A stretch of 64,000 nucleotides of DNA from Streptomyces sp. CB02959 (GCF_002803155.1 NZ_NNBP01000008.1:1-64000), one strand, 5' to 3'; positions 27,381 through 41,297 are shown, numbered from the stretch's first letter. Translations and numbers: made by a program. The notes: generated by a model from the sequence alone, not told the origin.

Positions 27381-27434
27381 GGCATACGCAAAACCGCCGG
27401 ACCCATTGCATAAAACTGCCGCAGTCCGTATAGT
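27381..27434 (+). promoter_or_regulatory. argC promoter with two ARG boxes
   Basis: TTGCAT (27406-27411), a 17-base spacer and TATAGT (27429-27434) make a near-consensus promoter. The -35 lies inside CCATTGCATAA, a sequence typical of Streptomyces ARG boxes; a second box-like CATACGCA is at 27383, exactly 21 bases before the CATTGCAT at 27404, the spacing expected for two ArgR boxes. ArgR (encoded at 32080) with arginine should repress here. Confidence 0.8.
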
Positions 27435-27448
27435 CATGCCATCGATAA

Positions 27449-28637
<1,189 letters not shown>

Positions 28638-28641
<4 letters not shown>

Positions 28642-29792
28642 GTGTGACGGCAGCGCAGGGCTTTCTCGCGGCGGGCGTCGCCGCGGGGATCAAGGAGAAC
28701 GGGAACCCCGACCTCGCCCTGGTGGTCAACAGCGGGCCGCGGCTGGCCGCCGCCGGCGTGTTCACCTCGAACCGCGTCAAGGCCGCGCCGGTCGTCTGGT
28801 CCGAGCAGGTCCTCAAGGGCGGCCGGGTCTCCGCGGTGATCCTCAACTCCGGCGGCGCCAACGCCTGTACGGGCCCGCTCGGCTTCCAGGACACCCACGC
28901 GACCGCGGAGAAGGTCGCCGAGGTGCTGGCGGGGCACAGCGCCGCGGAGGTCGCGGTGGCCTCCACCGGACTGATCGGCGTACGGCTCCCCATGGACCGG
29001 CTGCTGCCCGGGGTCGAGAAGGCCGCCGCCGAACTCACCGCCCACGGCGGCGAGAAGGCCGCGATCGCCATCAAGACCACCGACAGCGTCCACAAGACCG
29101 CCCAGGTCACCCGGGAAGGCTGGACGGTCGGCGGGATGGCCAAGGGCGCCGGCATGCTCGCGCCCGGCCTGGCCACCATGCTCGTCGTGCTGACCACCGA
29201 CGCCGACGTGCCGGCCGAGCAGCTGGACACCGCGCTGCGCGCCGCCACCCGCACCACCTTCGACCGGGTCGACTCCGACGGCTGCATGTCCACCAACGAC
29301 ACGGTGCTGCTGCTGGCCTCCGGCGCCTCCGGCATCGCCCCGGCCCCGGACGCCTTCGCCGAGGCGGTCCGGGAGGTCTGCGCCGACCTGGCCCGGCAGC
29401 TGATCGGCGACGCCGAGGGCGCCAGCAAGGACATCCGCATCGAGGTCGTGGGCGCCGCCACCGAGGACGACGCGGTCGAGGTCGGCCGTTCCATCGCCCG
29501 CAACAACCTGCTCAAGTGCGCCATCCACGGCGAGGACCCCAACTGGGGCCGGGTGCTCTCCGCCATCGGCACCACCTCCGCCACCTTCGACCCGGACCGG
29601 CTCAACGTCGCGATCAACGACGTCTGGGTCTGCAGGAACGGCTCGGTGGGCGAGGACCGGGAGCTGGTGGACATGCGCTACCGCGAGGTGCGGATCACCG
29701 CCGACCTCTCCGCCGGCACGGAGTCCGCGGTCATCTGGGCCAACGACCTCACCGCCGACTACGTCCACGAGAACAGCGCGTACTCCTCATGA
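28638..29792 (+). CDS. argJ: Bifunctional ornithine acetyltransferase/N-acetylglutamate synthase
   Basis: 384 residues. The autoproteolysis site that yields alpha and beta chains is [14 protein letters not shown], with Thr180 the new N-terminal nucleophile. The enzyme recycles the acetyl group from N-acetylornithine to glutamate and, if bifunctional, also makes N-acetylglutamate from acetyl-CoA. The GTG start is preceded by AAGGAGA. The stop overlaps an ATG that opens the 23-codon mini-ORF. Confidence 0.95.
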
Positions 29793-29860
29793 CCGGACCC
29801 GCCGCGCACCGGCGCACATCGCACGGACACCCCACGGAGCGGAACGAGGCCGCCGCATGA
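29789..29860 (+). CDS. 23-residue mini-ORF bridging argJ and argB
   Basis: ATG at 29789 overlaps the argJ stop (ATGA) and its TGA overlaps the argB ATG (ATGA). Product [23 protein letters not shown], hydrophilic, no family. The only purine-rich site before argB (CGGAGCGG) lies inside it, 19 bases or so upstream, so argB translation probably depends on ribosomes arriving through this ORF. Confidence 0.45.
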   Translation: MTGPAAHRRTSHGHPTERNEAAA

Positions 29861-30813
29861 CCACCCGCAAGCACAACGCGCTCCCCAAAGCCCGCACGCT
29901 CATCGAGGCGCTGCCCTGGCTGACCCGGCACCACGGCAAGACCGTGGTGATCAAGTTCGGCGGCAACGCGATGGTGGACGACGAGCTCAAGCGGGCCTTC
30001 GCCCAGGACGTGGTCTTCCTGCGGCACGCCGGACTGCGCCCGGTCGTGGTCCACGGCGGCGGCCCGCAGATCAGCGCCCAGCTCGAACTCCTCGGCCTGG
30101 AGTCGGAGTTCAAGGGCGGACTGCGGGTCACCTCGCCCGAGGCGATGAACGTCGTCCGGATGGTGCTGGCCGGCCAGGTCCAGCGCGAGCTGGTCGGCCT
30201 GCTCAACGAGCACGGCCCGCTCGCCGTCGGCATGACCGGCGAGGACGCCCGGCTGATGTCCGCCACCAAGCACTACGCGGACGTCGACGGCGAGCAGGTC
30301 GACATCGGCCGGGTCGGCGAGATCACCGCGATCGACGCCGGGGCGGTCCAGGCGATGCTGGACGACGGCCGGATCCCGGTCATCTCGTCCATCGCCCGCA
30401 GCAGCGACGACGGCGACACCGCCGGCGTCTTCAACGTCAACGCCGACACCGCCGCCGCCGCCCTGGCGGCGGCACTCGGCGCGGAGACGCTGATGGTGCT
30501 CACCGACGTCGAGGGCCTCTACGAGGACTGGCCGCACAGCGACGAGGTGATCTCCCGGCTCACCGCGAGCCAGCTGGAGAAGCTGCTGCCCGACCTGGCC
30601 AGCGGCATGGTCCCGAAGATGCAGGGCTGCCTGCACGCAGTGCGCAACGGGGTGCGCAACGCCCGCGTGATCGACGGCCGGGTCCAGCACTCGATCCTGC
30701 TGGAGATCTTCACCGACGAAGGCATCGGCACGATGGTGGTCCCGGACCCCGGACCGGCCACCGAACCGCAGGGCAACAGCACCGCACACCACACCGCGGA
30801 GGGGGCGGCATGA
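29857..30813 (+). CDS. argB: Acetylglutamate kinase
   Basis: 318 residues. Amino-acid kinase fold with [10 protein letters not shown] near the N-terminus, the acetylglutamate-binding [10 protein letters not shown] and [14 protein letters not shown]. It phosphorylates N-acetylglutamate and is normally the arginine-feedback-controlled step; the N-terminal helix extension typical of arginine-inhibited forms (about residues 1-20) is present. Its stop overlaps the argD ATG directly (ATGA). Confidence 0.95.
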   Translation: MTTRKHNALPKARTLIEALPWLTRHHGKTVVIKFGGNAMVDDELKRAFAQDVVFLRHAGLRPVVVHGGGPQISAQLELLGLESEFKGGLRVTSPEAMNVVRMVLAGQVQRELVGLLNEHGPLAVGMTGEDARLMSATKHYADVDGEQVDIGRVGEITAIDAGAVQAMLDDGRIPVISSIARSSDDGDTAGVFNVNADTAAAALAAALGAETLMVLTDVEGLYEDWPHSDEVISRLTASQLEKLLPDLASGMVPKMQGCLHAVRNGVRNARVIDGRVQHSILLEIFTDEGIGTMVVPDPGPATEPQGNSTAHHTAEGAA

Positions 30814-32060
30814 GCGAGACGGCAGGGACCCCGGCCACCCGGGGCCCGGAGACCGGCCACGGCCCGGTCGGCAACGAGGCACTGACCCGGCGCTGGCAGG
30901 GCGCCATGATGGAGAACTTCGGCACGCCCCGCGTCCCGCTCGTCCGGGGCGAGGGCGCCACCGTGTGGGACGCCGACGGCAACGCCTACCTCGACTTCCT
31001 CGGCGGGATCGCGGTCAATGCGCTCGGCCACGCCCACCCCGCGGTGGTCCGCGCGGTCACCGACCAGATCGCCACTCTCGGCCACGTGTCGAACCTCTTC
31101 GTCAGCGAGCCCACCGTGGCCCTCGCCGAGCGGCTGCTGGCGCTCGCCGGACGGCCCGGCCGGGTCTACTTCTCCAACTCCGGCGCCGAGGCCAACGAGG
31201 CCGCCTTCAAGATCGGCCGACTGACCGGCCGCACCCACATGGTCTCCACCGCCGGCGGCTTCCACGGCCGCACCATGGGCGCCTTGGCCCTCACCGGCCA
31301 GCCCGCCAAACAGGGCCCGTTCCGCCCGCTGCCCGGCGACGTGGACCACGTCCCGTACGGCGATGTGGAGGCCCTGCGGGCCGCCGTCACCACCGACACC
31401 GCCTTCGTCATCCTGGAGCCCCTCCAGGGCGAGAACGGCGTGGTCGTCCCGCCGCCCGGCTACCTCAAGGCGGTCCGCGAGATCACCACCGCCACCGGCA
31501 CCCTGCTGGTCCTCGACGAGATCCAGACCGGCATCGGCCGCACCGGGCACTGGCTGGAGTCCCTGGCCCAGGGCGTCGAAGCGGACGTCATCACCCTCGC
31601 CAAGGGCCTCGGCGGCGGTCTCCCGATCGGCGCCACCCTCGCCTTCGGGCCGGCCGCCGAGCTGCTCACCCCCGGCTCGCACGGTTCGACGTTCAGCGGC
31701 AACCCGGTGGTCTGCGCCGGCGCCCTCGCCGTGCTGGACACCATCGAGGCGGACGGCCTCCTCGACCACGTCAAGCGGGTCGGCGAGCGGCTGCGCTCCG
31801 GTATCGAGGCCCTGGGGCACCCGCTGGTCGGCCAGGTCCGCGGTGCCGGCCTGCTCCTCGGTATCGTCTTGACAGGGCCCCTCGCGCCGCAGGTGCAACA
31901 GGCGGCCCAGGACGCGGGACTTCTGGTCAACGCGGTCGCGCCGGACGTCATCCGGCTCGCCCCGCCGCTGATCGTCTCCGACGAGCAGGTGGAGACCTTC
32001 CTCCAGAAGCTCCCCGGCGTCCTCAAGACGGCCGGACAACCGGCCAACGGGGAACGATGA
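30810..32060 (+). CDS. argD: Acetylornithine aminotransferase
   Basis: 416 residues, class III aminotransferase. Visible signatures are [18 protein letters not shown], the cofactor Asp in [15 protein letters not shown] and the PLP Lys in [14 protein letters not shown]. It forms N-acetylornithine from the semialdehyde. ATG overlaps the argB stop. Its own stop overlaps the ATG of an 8-codon mini-ORF leading to argR. Confidence 0.95.
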   Translation: MSETAGTPATRGPETGHGPVGNEALTRRWQGAMMENFGTPRVPLVRGEGATVWDADGNAYLDFLGGIAVNALGHAHPAVVRAVTDQIATLGHVSNLFVSEPTVALAERLLALAGRPGRVYFSNSGAEANEAAFKIGRLTGRTHMVSTAGGFHGRTMGALALTGQPAKQGPFRPLPGDVDHVPYGDVEALRAAVTTDTAFVILEPLQGENGVVVPPPGYLKAVREITTATGTLLVLDEIQTGIGRTGHWLESLAQGVEADVITLAKGLGGGLPIGATLAFGPAAELLTPGSHGSTFSGNPVVCAGALAVLDTIEADGLLDHVKRVGERLRSGIEALGHPLVGQVRGAGLLLGIVLTGPLAPQVQQAAQDAGLLVNAVAPDVIRLAPPLIVSDEQVETFLQKLPGVLKTAGQPANGER

Positions 32061-32083
32061 TCCGGAGACTGACGCAACGATGA
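32057..32083 (+). CDS. 8-residue mini-ORF bridging argD and argR
   Basis: ATG at 32057 overlaps the argD stop and encodes M-I-R-R-L-T-Q-R; its TGA overlaps the argR ATG at 32080. CGGAG, the only ribosome-binding site before argR, lies within it 12 bases from the ATG. Third gap in the operon bridged in the same way. Confidence 0.4.
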   Translation: MIRRLTQR

Positions 32084-32622
32084 CCGAGCCGCAGGGCAAC
32101 GAGTCGCAGAACAGCGGCCCGGCCGTACCGCAGACCCGCACCGCCCGCCACCGCCGGATCGTGGACATCCTCAACCGGCAGCCGGTCCGCTCCCAGAGTC
32201 AGCTCGCCAAGCTGCTCGCCGACGACGGGCTCTCCGTCACCCAGGCGACGCTCTCCCGCGACCTGGACGAACTGGGCGCGGTCAAGATCCGCAACACCGG
32301 CGGCGAGCTGATCTACGCGGTACCGAGCGAGGGCGGCGACCGCAAGCCGCGGGCACCGCTGGGGGAGTCCGCCAAGGAGGAGCGGATGCGCCGCCTCTCC
32401 GGTGAACTCCTCATCTCCGCCGAGGCTTCCGCCAACCTCGTTGTCCTGCGCACCCCGCCGGGTGCCGCCCAGTTCCTGGCCTCCGCCATCGACCAGGCGG
32501 AGCTGCACGACATCCTCGGCACCATCGCCGGCGACGACACCCTGCTCCTGATCAGCCGCGAGCCGACGGGCGGCCAGCAGCTCGCCGACCACCTCCTCCA
32601 ACTGGCGGAAGGGGCGCGGTAG
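32080..32622 (+). CDS. argR: Arginine repressor
   Basis: 180 residues. N-terminal winged helix (about 20-90: [20 protein letters not shown], then [19 protein letters not shown]) and C-terminal arginine-binding/hexamerisation domain (about 110-175) with [14 protein letters not shown]. It represses the arg genes with arginine as corepressor by binding ARG boxes, here those at 27381 and 33811. As last gene of the operon it is autoregulated. Confidence 0.95.
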   Translation: MTEPQGNESQNSGPAVPQTRTARHRRIVDILNRQPVRSQSQLAKLLADDGLSVTQATLSRDLDELGAVKIRNTGGELIYAVPSEGGDRKPRAPLGESAKEERMRRLSGELLISAEASANLVVLRTPPGAAQFLASAIDQAELHDILGTIAGDDTLLLISREPTGGQQLADHLLQLAEGAR

Positions 32623-32698
32623 GGCCGACGGGGCCGGTGGCCGGGGCCCGCCCGCCGGGCGGTGCCGCGTCGGTCCCGCCCGCCGCCGTACACAACGA

Positions 32699-32738
32699 CC
32701 GAAGGCCGTCTTCGCATCCCTGCGAAGACGGCCTTCGG
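32699..32738 (-). terminator. Hairpin terminator next to the displaced tRNA-Pro 3' end
   Basis: Perfect 18-base arms (32699-32716, 32721-32738) around a 4-base loop. It ends argR transcription from the left. Its minus-strand flank (TCGTTG) equals the one after the tRNA cluster terminator at 60047, so it probably began as the terminator of the minus-strand tRNA whose 3' end copy lies just to the right. Confidence 0.8.
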
Positions 32739-32746
32739 CCTGTGTT

Positions 32747-32776
32747 CTGCACCGTCGGGACGACAGGATGTGAACC
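32747..32776. repeat. Displaced copy of tRNA-Pro 3' end (att-like direct repeat, copy 1)
   Basis: Thirty bases here match 33071-33100, the 3' part of the intact tRNA-Pro plus eight flanking bases, at 29 positions. To the right the similarity to the tRNA stops, so this is not a full gene. The pattern is that of an attR site left by an integrative element. Confidence 0.7.
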
Positions 32777-33015
32777 CCGTTGAGGCGCTCCGCGTCTCCG
32801 TAGTGGAGCTACCCGCGGTCTCCCGGCATGCGCCACGGGAGCGGCGCTCAGGTGATCCCCCAAGACAGAGCAGCCGGCGTGAGCGGGCAGACCGTCGTCC
32901 GTGGGATGAGTCAGAGGTCCGCTCGTTCATTCAACAAGCTCGGGGAGCTTCTGGGCGGAGCGTGATCCACAGGTGTCTGTGACAAGCGGTGACACGATGA
33001 AGGGCGGGTACGACG
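32777..33015. other. Possible relic between the two tRNA-Pro 3' ends
   Basis: About 240 bases with no supportable gene. Lower GC than the arg genes and no codon-position pattern. I see no integrase remnant; if an element was here, only its end remains. Confidence 0.5.
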
Positions 33016-33049
33016 GAGGCCCTGTCTCCAGTGATGAAGACAGGGCCTC
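33016..33049 (-). terminator. Terminator of tRNA-Pro
   Basis: Perfect 12-base arms (33016-33027, 33038-33049) with a 10-base loop, 30 bases beyond the tRNA-Pro 3' end on the minus strand. Confidence 0.7.
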
Positions 33050-33078
33050 TGAGCTGGGCCGAAGCCCTTACTGCACCG

Positions 33079-33152
<74 letters not shown>

Positions 33153-33161
33153 GTGCTCGTT

Positions 33162-33182
33162 CCGACCGGGAGTCCCGGTCGG
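33162..33182 (-). other. Hairpin in the tRNA-Pro 5' leader
   Basis: CCGACCGGG (33162-33170) and CCCGGTCGG (33174-33182) pair perfectly around three bases, ten bases upstream of the tRNA 5' end. It may take part in precursor folding. The tRNA promoter would lie near the AT-rich stretch at about 33195-33206. Confidence 0.45.
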
Positions 33183-33294
33183 GGCGTGCAGACAGAAAAA
33201 TACCCTGTCCTGGCCGATGAATCCAAAGCGGGGCCCCTTGAAGGCGTTCCCGGGCCTCCGGGCGGGCGCGCGGCAGCCGTGATTCGATGGCTAT

Positions 33295-33696
33295 ATGCCC
33301 GCAAAGTCACCCAAACCAAAGAAATCGAAGGCGTCGCACGAGGTCGAGGTCCGCCGGGTGTACGACCCGCCGGAGCCGGTGGACGGGGTGCGGGTCCTGG
33401 TGGACCGGCTGTGGCCCCGGGGGATGGCGAAGGGGGACGAGCGGATCGCCGGCGTCGAGTGGTGCAAGGACGTGGCGCCGTCGTCGGAGCTGCGCACGTG
33501 GTACGGGCACGAAGAGGAGCGGTTCGGGGAGTTCGCCGAGCGCTACCGGGCCGAGCTGGCCGAGGGGGCGGCGGGGGAGGCGCTGGCGCACCTGCGGGAG
33601 CTGGCGGCGGGTGGTCCGCTGACGCTGCTGACGTCGACGAAGGCGGTGCCGCTCAGTCATGCGGCGGTGCTGCGGGAGGTGCTCGGGGAGGGCTGA
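33295..33696 (+). CDS. DUF488 family protein
   Basis: 133 residues. The core [25 protein letters not shown] and [17 protein letters not shown] is diagnostic of the DUF488 (YeaO-like) family, small cytosolic proteins of unknown function. A Lys/Pro-rich tail of 16 residues precedes the domain. It lacks an obvious ribosome-binding site. Confidence 0.85.
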   Translation: MPAKSPKPKKSKASHEVEVRRVYDPPEPVDGVRVLVDRLWPRGMAKGDERIAGVEWCKDVAPSSELRTWYGHEEERFGEFAERYRAELAEGAAGEALAHLRELAAGGPLTLLTSTKAVPLSHAAVLREVLGEG

Positions 33697-33804
33697 CGGG
33701 GGCGGAACGCGGCGCTCCGGGCTCCGCGCAACGCCGTTGCCGCATCGATGTCCCGGTGGCATCGCATCGAAGGGGCGCTGCCGACCTGCGGTTTTCCGAG
33801 TTCG

Positions 33805-33856
33805 TTGACGAAACATACGGTCGAGTGCATACTTATGCCTATCAGTGCATGCGCGA
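33805..33856 (+). promoter_or_regulatory. argG promoter with ARG-box-like sequences
   Basis: TTGACG (33805-33810), 17 bases and CATACT (33828-33833) form the likely promoter. TGCATACTTATGC (about 33826-33838) and GTGCATGC (33845-33852) resemble ARG boxes and cover the -10 and start site, so ArgR repression is expected. Confidence 0.65.
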
Positions 33857-33872
33857 CCGTGAGGAGAAGCCC

Positions 33873-36612
<2,740 letters not shown>

Positions 36613-36647
36613 CGGGAGTACGGCCGGCGCCGCGCGCCGGCCGGTGA

Positions 36648-36679
36648 GGCGGCCCCCACCCGATCGGGTGGGGGCCGCC
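36648..36679. terminator. Terminator after argH
   Basis: A perfect 32-base palindrome (arms 36648-36663 and 36664-36679), able to form a 14-base stem with a 4-base loop. Confidence 0.8.
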
Positions 36680-36748
36680 GCGCGTTGTGGCGGTGCCCGG
36701 CGCCGGGGCTCCGGTGGGCGGCGGCAGGTGCGGCCCGGAAAATTTCAG

Positions 36749-36778
36749 TGAGACATCAGTGTCTCATTCGGATACTCT
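36749..36778 (+). promoter_or_regulatory. TetR operator and leaderless promoter
   Basis: TGAGACA-TCAG-TGTCTCA (36749-36766) is a perfect dyad with 7-base arms, the usual form of a TetR-family operator. TACTCT (36773-36778) ends seven bases before the ATG, so the tetR mRNA is probably leaderless and the operator covers the upstream promoter half. Confidence 0.75.
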
Positions 36779-36785
36779 TCGTCTC

Positions 36786-37337
36786 ATGGCCGTGGATCGA
36801 GAACGCGTACTCACCGAAGCCGCCGCGCTGCTCAGCCGCCGCGCGACGACCTCGATGGACGAGATCGCCCGCGCCGCGGGCATCAGCCGGGCGACCCTGC
36901 ACCGCCACTTCGCGGGCCGCGACGCGCTGATCCGCGCCCTGGAGGAGCACGGCATAGCGGAATTCGCGCGGGCGATGGACGTCGCCCGGCTCGACGAGGG
37001 GGACGCCGCCGGGGCGCTGCGCCGCCTGATCCGCGAGGCCGAACCGGTCGCCGGCGTGCTGGGCTTCCTCTTCACCGAGAACCAGCTCTTCGAGAGCGGG
37101 CCGGTCAACGCCGGCTGGGCCCGGCTCGACGCCCGGCTCGCCGCGCTGTTCCGCCGCGGCCAGGAGGAGGGCGACTTCCGGGTCGACCTCGGTACGGCCT
37201 GGCTGACCGAAGCGTTCTACGGCCTCCTCGGCGCCGGCGCCTGGGCGGTGCACGAAGGCCGCGTGGCCCGGAACGACCTCAACCACTCGATCGCCGAGCT
37301 GCTGCTCGGCGGCATCCGACGGAGCATGGAGAAATGA
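36786..37337 (+). CDS. TetR family regulator
   Basis: 183 residues. The N-terminal HTH is plain (VLTEAAALLSRRATTSMDEI, then ISRATLHRHFAGRDAL). The C-terminal ligand domain is generic. Its ATGA overlap with the MFS exporter gene shows it controls that exporter and itself, through the dyad 20 bases upstream. ATG at 36786 fixed by the -10 element; the reading frame further upstream runs through the operator. Confidence 0.88.
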   Translation: MAVDRERVLTEAAALLSRRATTSMDEIARAAGISRATLHRHFAGRDALIRALEEHGIAEFARAMDVARLDEGDAAGALRRLIREAEPVAGVLGFLFTENQLFESGPVNAGWARLDARLAALFRRGQEEGDFRVDLGTAWLTEAFYGLLGAGAWAVHEGRVARNDLNHSIAELLLGGIRRSMEK

Positions 37338-38980
37338 GCGATCCCATAGCCGCAGGGCGGGCTGGTTCGGCCTCGGGACGGGCCGGTTCGGCCCATGCGG
37401 ACGAGCAGCCCCGGCCGGGCCGCTGGCTCGCACTCTCGGTCCTGGTCCTGGCGGTCCTGCTGGTCGGCGTCGACGCCACCGTGCTTGGCCTCGCCACCCC
37501 CTTCCTCAGTGAGGATCTGCGGCCGTCCGGCACCCAGTTGCTGTGGATCGGTGACATCTACTCGTTCGTCATCGCCGGTCTGCTGGTCTCCATGGGCAGC
37601 CTCGGCGACCGGGTCGGCCGGAAGAAGCTGCTGCTGATCGGCTCGATGGCGTTCGGCGCGCTGTCGGTGCTCGCCGCCTACGCCACCAGCCCGTCGATGA
37701 TGATCGTCGCCCGGGCCCTCCAGGGCGTGGCCGGTGCGACGCTGATGCCCGCCACCCTCGCCCTGATCCGCAACCTCTTCCACGACCCGAAGGAACGCAG
37801 CCTGGCGGTCGGCATCTGGGGCGCGATGGCCTCGGCCGGTACGGCGGTCGGACCGGTCCTCGGCGGGTTCCTGCTGGGCCACTTCTGGTGGGGCTCGGTC
37901 TTCCTGATCAACCTTCCGGTGATGGCGCTGCTGGTCGTCGTCGGCGCCAAGGTGATCCCGGAGTCCCGCAACCCCGACCCGGGCCCGTGGGACATCCCCA
38001 GCGTCCTGCTGTCCCTCGTGGGCATCATCGGCGTCGTCTACGCCATCAAGGAGGCGGCGGTGCACGGCCTCCGGTGGGACATCGGGCCGTCCGCCGTGCT
38101 CGGCCTGCTCGCCCTGCTGCTGTTCGTCCGCCGCCAGCTCACCCTCGACTCGCCGCTGCTGGACATGAAGCTCTTCCACCACCGGGGCTTCACCGGCGCG
38201 GTCCTGGCCAACCTGCTGACCATCCTCGGCCTGTCCGGACTGGTCTTCTTCCTCTCCCAGTTCCTCCAGATGGTGCAGATGCGCTCGCCGTTCAACGCCG
38301 GCCTGATCGAACTCCCGGCCGCGATCGGCGCGGTGGGTGCCGGTCTGGCGGCGGGCTGGGTCGCCCGGCGGCTGTCGGTGCGCCTGGTGGTGGGCGGCGG
38401 GCTGGCGGTGGTCGGCCTCGCACTCGCCGGCTGCATGACCCTGCACGGCGACACCGGCACCTTCGCGCTGTGCAGCATCCTCTTCGTCGTGGGCGTCGGC
38501 GCCGGCTTCGCCTTCACGGTCACCGCCGACGTCATCCTCTCCAGCGTGCCCAAGGAGGAGGCCGGCGCCGCCTCCGCGGTCTCGGAGACCGCGTACGAAC
38601 TGGGTGCCGCGCTCGGCATCGCCCTGCTGGGCTCCATCGTGACCAGCATCTACCAGGGCTTCATCACCCCCGCGGGCGTGCCCGAACACGTCGCCGACGC
38701 CGCCCGCTCCTCGCTCGGCGGCGCCGTGGACGCCGCCGCGCACCTCCCCGCCGACCAGAGCGCCGCCCTGCTGAAGGCCGCTCAGGACTCCTTCGTCAGC
38801 GGCGTGGACACCGCCGCCGGGATCGGCGCGGTGCTGCTGCTGGGCGCCGCGGTGGCCGCCTGGTTCCTGCTCCACGGCCAGCGGCTGGGGGACAGCACGG
38901 CCACCCCGGAGCCCACGGCGGACGCCGAGACCGCACCGGTGGCCGGCTCCGGCGCCGGAGGCCCGTCCGAACGCCCGTGA
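37334..38980 (+). CDS. MFS drug exporter, DHA2 (14-TM) family
   Basis: 548 residues with 14 predicted helices. Family motifs are seen: motif A as GSLGDRVGRKKLLLIG after helix 2, motif D1-like VGVDATVLGLATPFLS in helix 1, and motif C as GMASAGTAVGPVLGGFL-like (AMASAGTAVGPVLGGFLL). This places it with QacA/SmvA/LfrA-type proton antiporters for cationic drugs. The N-terminal tail of 30 residues is Gly/Ala/Ser-rich. It overlaps tetR by four bases. Confidence 0.88.
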   Translation: MSDPIAAGRAGSASGRAGSAHADEQPRPGRWLALSVLVLAVLLVGVDATVLGLATPFLSEDLRPSGTQLLWIGDIYSFVIAGLLVSMGSLGDRVGRKKLLLIGSMAFGALSVLAAYATSPSMMIVARALQGVAGATLMPATLALIRNLFHDPKERSLAVGIWGAMASAGTAVGPVLGGFLLGHFWWGSVFLINLPVMALLVVVGAKVIPESRNPDPGPWDIPSVLLSLVGIIGVVYAIKEAAVHGLRWDIGPSAVLGLLALLLFVRRQLTLDSPLLDMKLFHHRGFTGAVLANLLTILGLSGLVFFLSQFLQMVQMRSPFNAGLIELPAAIGAVGAGLAAGWVARRLSVRLVVGGGLAVVGLALAGCMTLHGDTGTFALCSILFVVGVGAGFAFTVTADVILSSVPKEEAGAASAVSETAYELGAALGIALLGSIVTSIYQGFITPAGVPEHVADAARSSLGGAVDAAAHLPADQSAALLKAAQDSFVSGVDTAAGIGAVLLLGAAVAAWFLLHGQRLGDSTATPEPTADAETAPVAGSGAGGPSERP

Positions 38981-39326
38981 CCGGCCCACCGGCAGTCCCT
39001 TCCCGCCCGGCACTCTCCCGCCCCACCCGCGCAGCCCTCTCCCGCCCGACCCGCCCAGCGGTCCCCGCCCCACCCCCGACCGGGCACCCGTAAGGCCCAC
39101 CCGGCGGGCGAACGAGGGACAGCGCCTCGCCCCCTGCCCCCACCCAGGCGTGTCCCGTGGAACGTGACCGCGCGCACCGGCCATGATCCACAGGACACGC
39201 CCCTGGGGGCGACTGTCCCCTGCCGTTCACGCCCGGTACGCGTCCTGGTGACCGGTTGTCCCGCGCGGCTCGTTTGACTCTCCCGTCGTCCCCCCAACGG
39301 TCGGACCCGCTCAGGAGAGTGACGCA
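38981..39326. other. Intergenic region before the nucleotidase gene
   Basis: About 350 bases without a gene. GGCGTGTCC (39147-39155) and GGACACGCC (39193-39201) form a 9-base inverted repeat. TTGACT at 39274 could be a -35 for the nucleotidase gene, but no -10 at standard spacing is clear. Confidence 0.45.
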
Positions 39327-41297
39327 GTGCGCGACATCGGACGACGGTCCTTCGTAACCGCCGCGGGGGCGATGGCCACCGCCAGCGCGATCGGCAGCAA
39401 CGCCTACGCCACCGGCCACGCCCGCGACGCCGCCACGGCCGACGAGTACGTCGACGTCCAGCTGCTCAACATCACCGATCTGCACGGCTATCTGCAGGGC
39501 GCCCCGGGCGCCAACTCCGTCATCACCGGCGCCGGCGGCAAGCGCTACACCGTCGGCGGCGTCGCCTACATGGCCGCCCACCTGGAGCGGCTGCGCGCCG
39601 GACGGCGCAACTCCCTCTTCTTCGCCCCCGGTGACCTCTTCTCCGGCTGGGAGTTCGACGCCGCCTCCTTCGCCGACGAACCCACCATCGAAGCCCTCAA
39701 CGCCCTGCGGATGGACTTCGCCTCGGCCGGCAACCACGAGTTCGACAAGTCGACGGTCTTCCTCCGGGAACACATGGAACGCGGCCGCCCGTTCCCGATC
39801 GTCGGCCGCGACGTCTCCTTCACCGACTCCACCGGCCACCGCTTCCGCGGCGCGAACTTCCCCTACTACAGCGCCAACATGGTGTGGCACGACACCGGCC
39901 GGCGGGTACTGCCGCCGTACAACATCGTGCACGTGGACGCCGGCCGCGGCCGCCGCCTGCCGATCGGCTTCATCCATCTGACCGCCATCGGCACCGAGTC
40001 CTTCCCCGGCTCCTACCAGCCGGGACTGCGGACCCTGGACGAACTGGAGACCGCCAACCGCTGCGCGGCGGCCCTGAAGAGCCGGGGCGTCAACGCGATC
40101 GTCCTCAGCATGCACGACGGCGCGGTCGCCGGCAGCGACTTCCAGAGCGGCAGCAACCCCTCCGGCCCGGCCTACGAACTGGCGCTGCGGGTCTCGCCGG
40201 ACATCGACGCCATCGTCACCGGCCACTGGCACTGCGCGTTCACCATGATGCTGCCCGACCCCAAGGGCGTGCCCCGCCCGTTCGTCGAGGCCGGCTGCTA
40301 CGGCCAGATCATCAACGAGATCAACCTGCGGCTCGACCCGGCGACCGGGAAGGTGGTCCGGGCGCTGACCACCTCCGTCAACCACCCCAACACCCGGGAC
40401 GTGGCGCCGGATCCGGAGCTCAAGTCGATCGCCGACTACTGGGCGGGCTACGGCGCCCGCCGCGCCCGCACCCGGATCGGCATCCAGACCGCCTCCTTCA
40501 CCCGCCGGCGCAACGCGGTGGGGGAGTCCACCATGGGCAACCTCGTCGCCGACTGGGCACGCTGGGCGGGCAGCCAGCCGCACGGCCCGATGGACGACAC
40601 CGGCGGCCACCGCAACGTCCCCGCCGACCTCGCCGTCATCGCGGTGGCCCCGCGGGTCGGTGCCGCGATCATCGCCGCCGACCTGGTGCGTGACGAGGCG
40701 TCGGACGGCGTGGTGACCTACGGGCAGGCGTGGAAGGCGGTCGGCTTCGGCGACCCGATCATGACCGTCACCGTCACCGGCCGGCAGATCCACGACGCCC
40801 TGGAGCAGCAGTGGGCGTCCGCCGCCGGCGGCGGTCTGTCCTTCGCCCCGCTGGCCGTCTCCGGCAACGTCCGCTACACCTTCGACGCCACCGGCCGCGC
40901 CGGACACCGCATCGACCCCGCCGAGGTCCTCATCGACGGCGAGCCGCTCGACCCGGCCCGCCGCTACCGCCTCGCCGCACCCTCGTACACCCTCATCAAC
41001 CAGGACGGCTTCAGCGCCTTCACCGGGTTCACCGAACCCGTCCGGCACACCCGGGACTTCGAGAGCTTCATCGCCTACGTCCGCGCCCGGCGCCGGCTGT
41101 CCCCGGCCGAACTGAACCGCATCACGGCCAAGAACGCCCACCTCCCCGGCGCCCGGATCGGCTCCGTCGCCGTGCACCAGCAGCTCCTCCAGGCCGACGG
41201 CAGCCGCATCCCGCGCCCCGAGGAGGCGCTGCGCAAGGCGCTCGCCGGCGACGCCGAGGGCCAGCGGGCACCCGGCGGCTTCCAGGTCCCCTGCTGA
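39327..41297 (+). CDS. Tat-exported bifunctional metallophosphatase/5'-nucleotidase
   Basis: 656 residues. Twin-arginine signal GRRSFVTAAGAM. The metallophosphoesterase domain has the first metal motif as ITDLHG (about residue 50), then APGDLFSGWEFD and AGNHEFD, and the later GHWHCAF. The C-terminal 5_nucleotid_C domain follows (about 395-590, NAVGESTMGNLVADWARW). Such enzymes release phosphate and nucleosides from nucleotides outside the cell. GTG start with AGGAG 12 bases upstream. Confidence 0.88.
   Translation: MRDIGRRSFVTAAGAMATASAIGSNAYATGHARDAATADEYVDVQLLNITDLHGYLQGAPGANSVITGAGGKRYTVGGVAYMAAHLERLRAGRRNSLFFAPGDLFSGWEFDAASFADEPTIEALNALRMDFASAGNHEFDKSTVFLREHMERGRPFPIVGRDVSFTDSTGHRFRGANFPYYSANMVWHDTGRRVLPPYNIVHVDAGRGRRLPIGFIHLTAIGTESFPGSYQPGLRTLDELETANRCAAALKSRGVNAIVLSMHDGAVAGSDFQSGSNPSGPAYELALRVSPDIDAIVTGHWHCAFTMMLPDPKGVPRPFVEAGCYGQIINEINLRLDPATGKVVRALTTSVNHPNTRDVAPDPELKSIADYWAGYGARRARTRIGIQTASFTRRRNAVGESTMGNLVADWARWAGSQPHGPMDDTGGHRNVPADLAVIAVAPRVGAAIIAADLVRDEASDGVVTYGQAWKAVGFGDPIMTVTVTGRQIHDALEQQWASAAGGGLSFAPLAVSGNVRYTFDATGRAGHRIDPAEVLIDGEPLDPARRYRLAAPSYTLINQDGFSAFTGFTEPVRHTRDFESFIAYVRARRRLSPAELNRITAKNAHLPGARIGSVAVHQQLLQADGSRIPRPEEALRKALAGDAEGQRAPGGFQVPC

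Noticed and set aside
32757..32840. Second tRNA next to argR
   Set aside because: Only the 3' end matches; the anticodon and D arms do not fold. It is treated as a displaced att copy.
39147..39201. GGCGTGTCC inverted repeat as insertion-sequence ends
   Set aside because: Arms are only nine bases, enclose 37 bases, and there is no target duplication; left as an unexplained small repeat.
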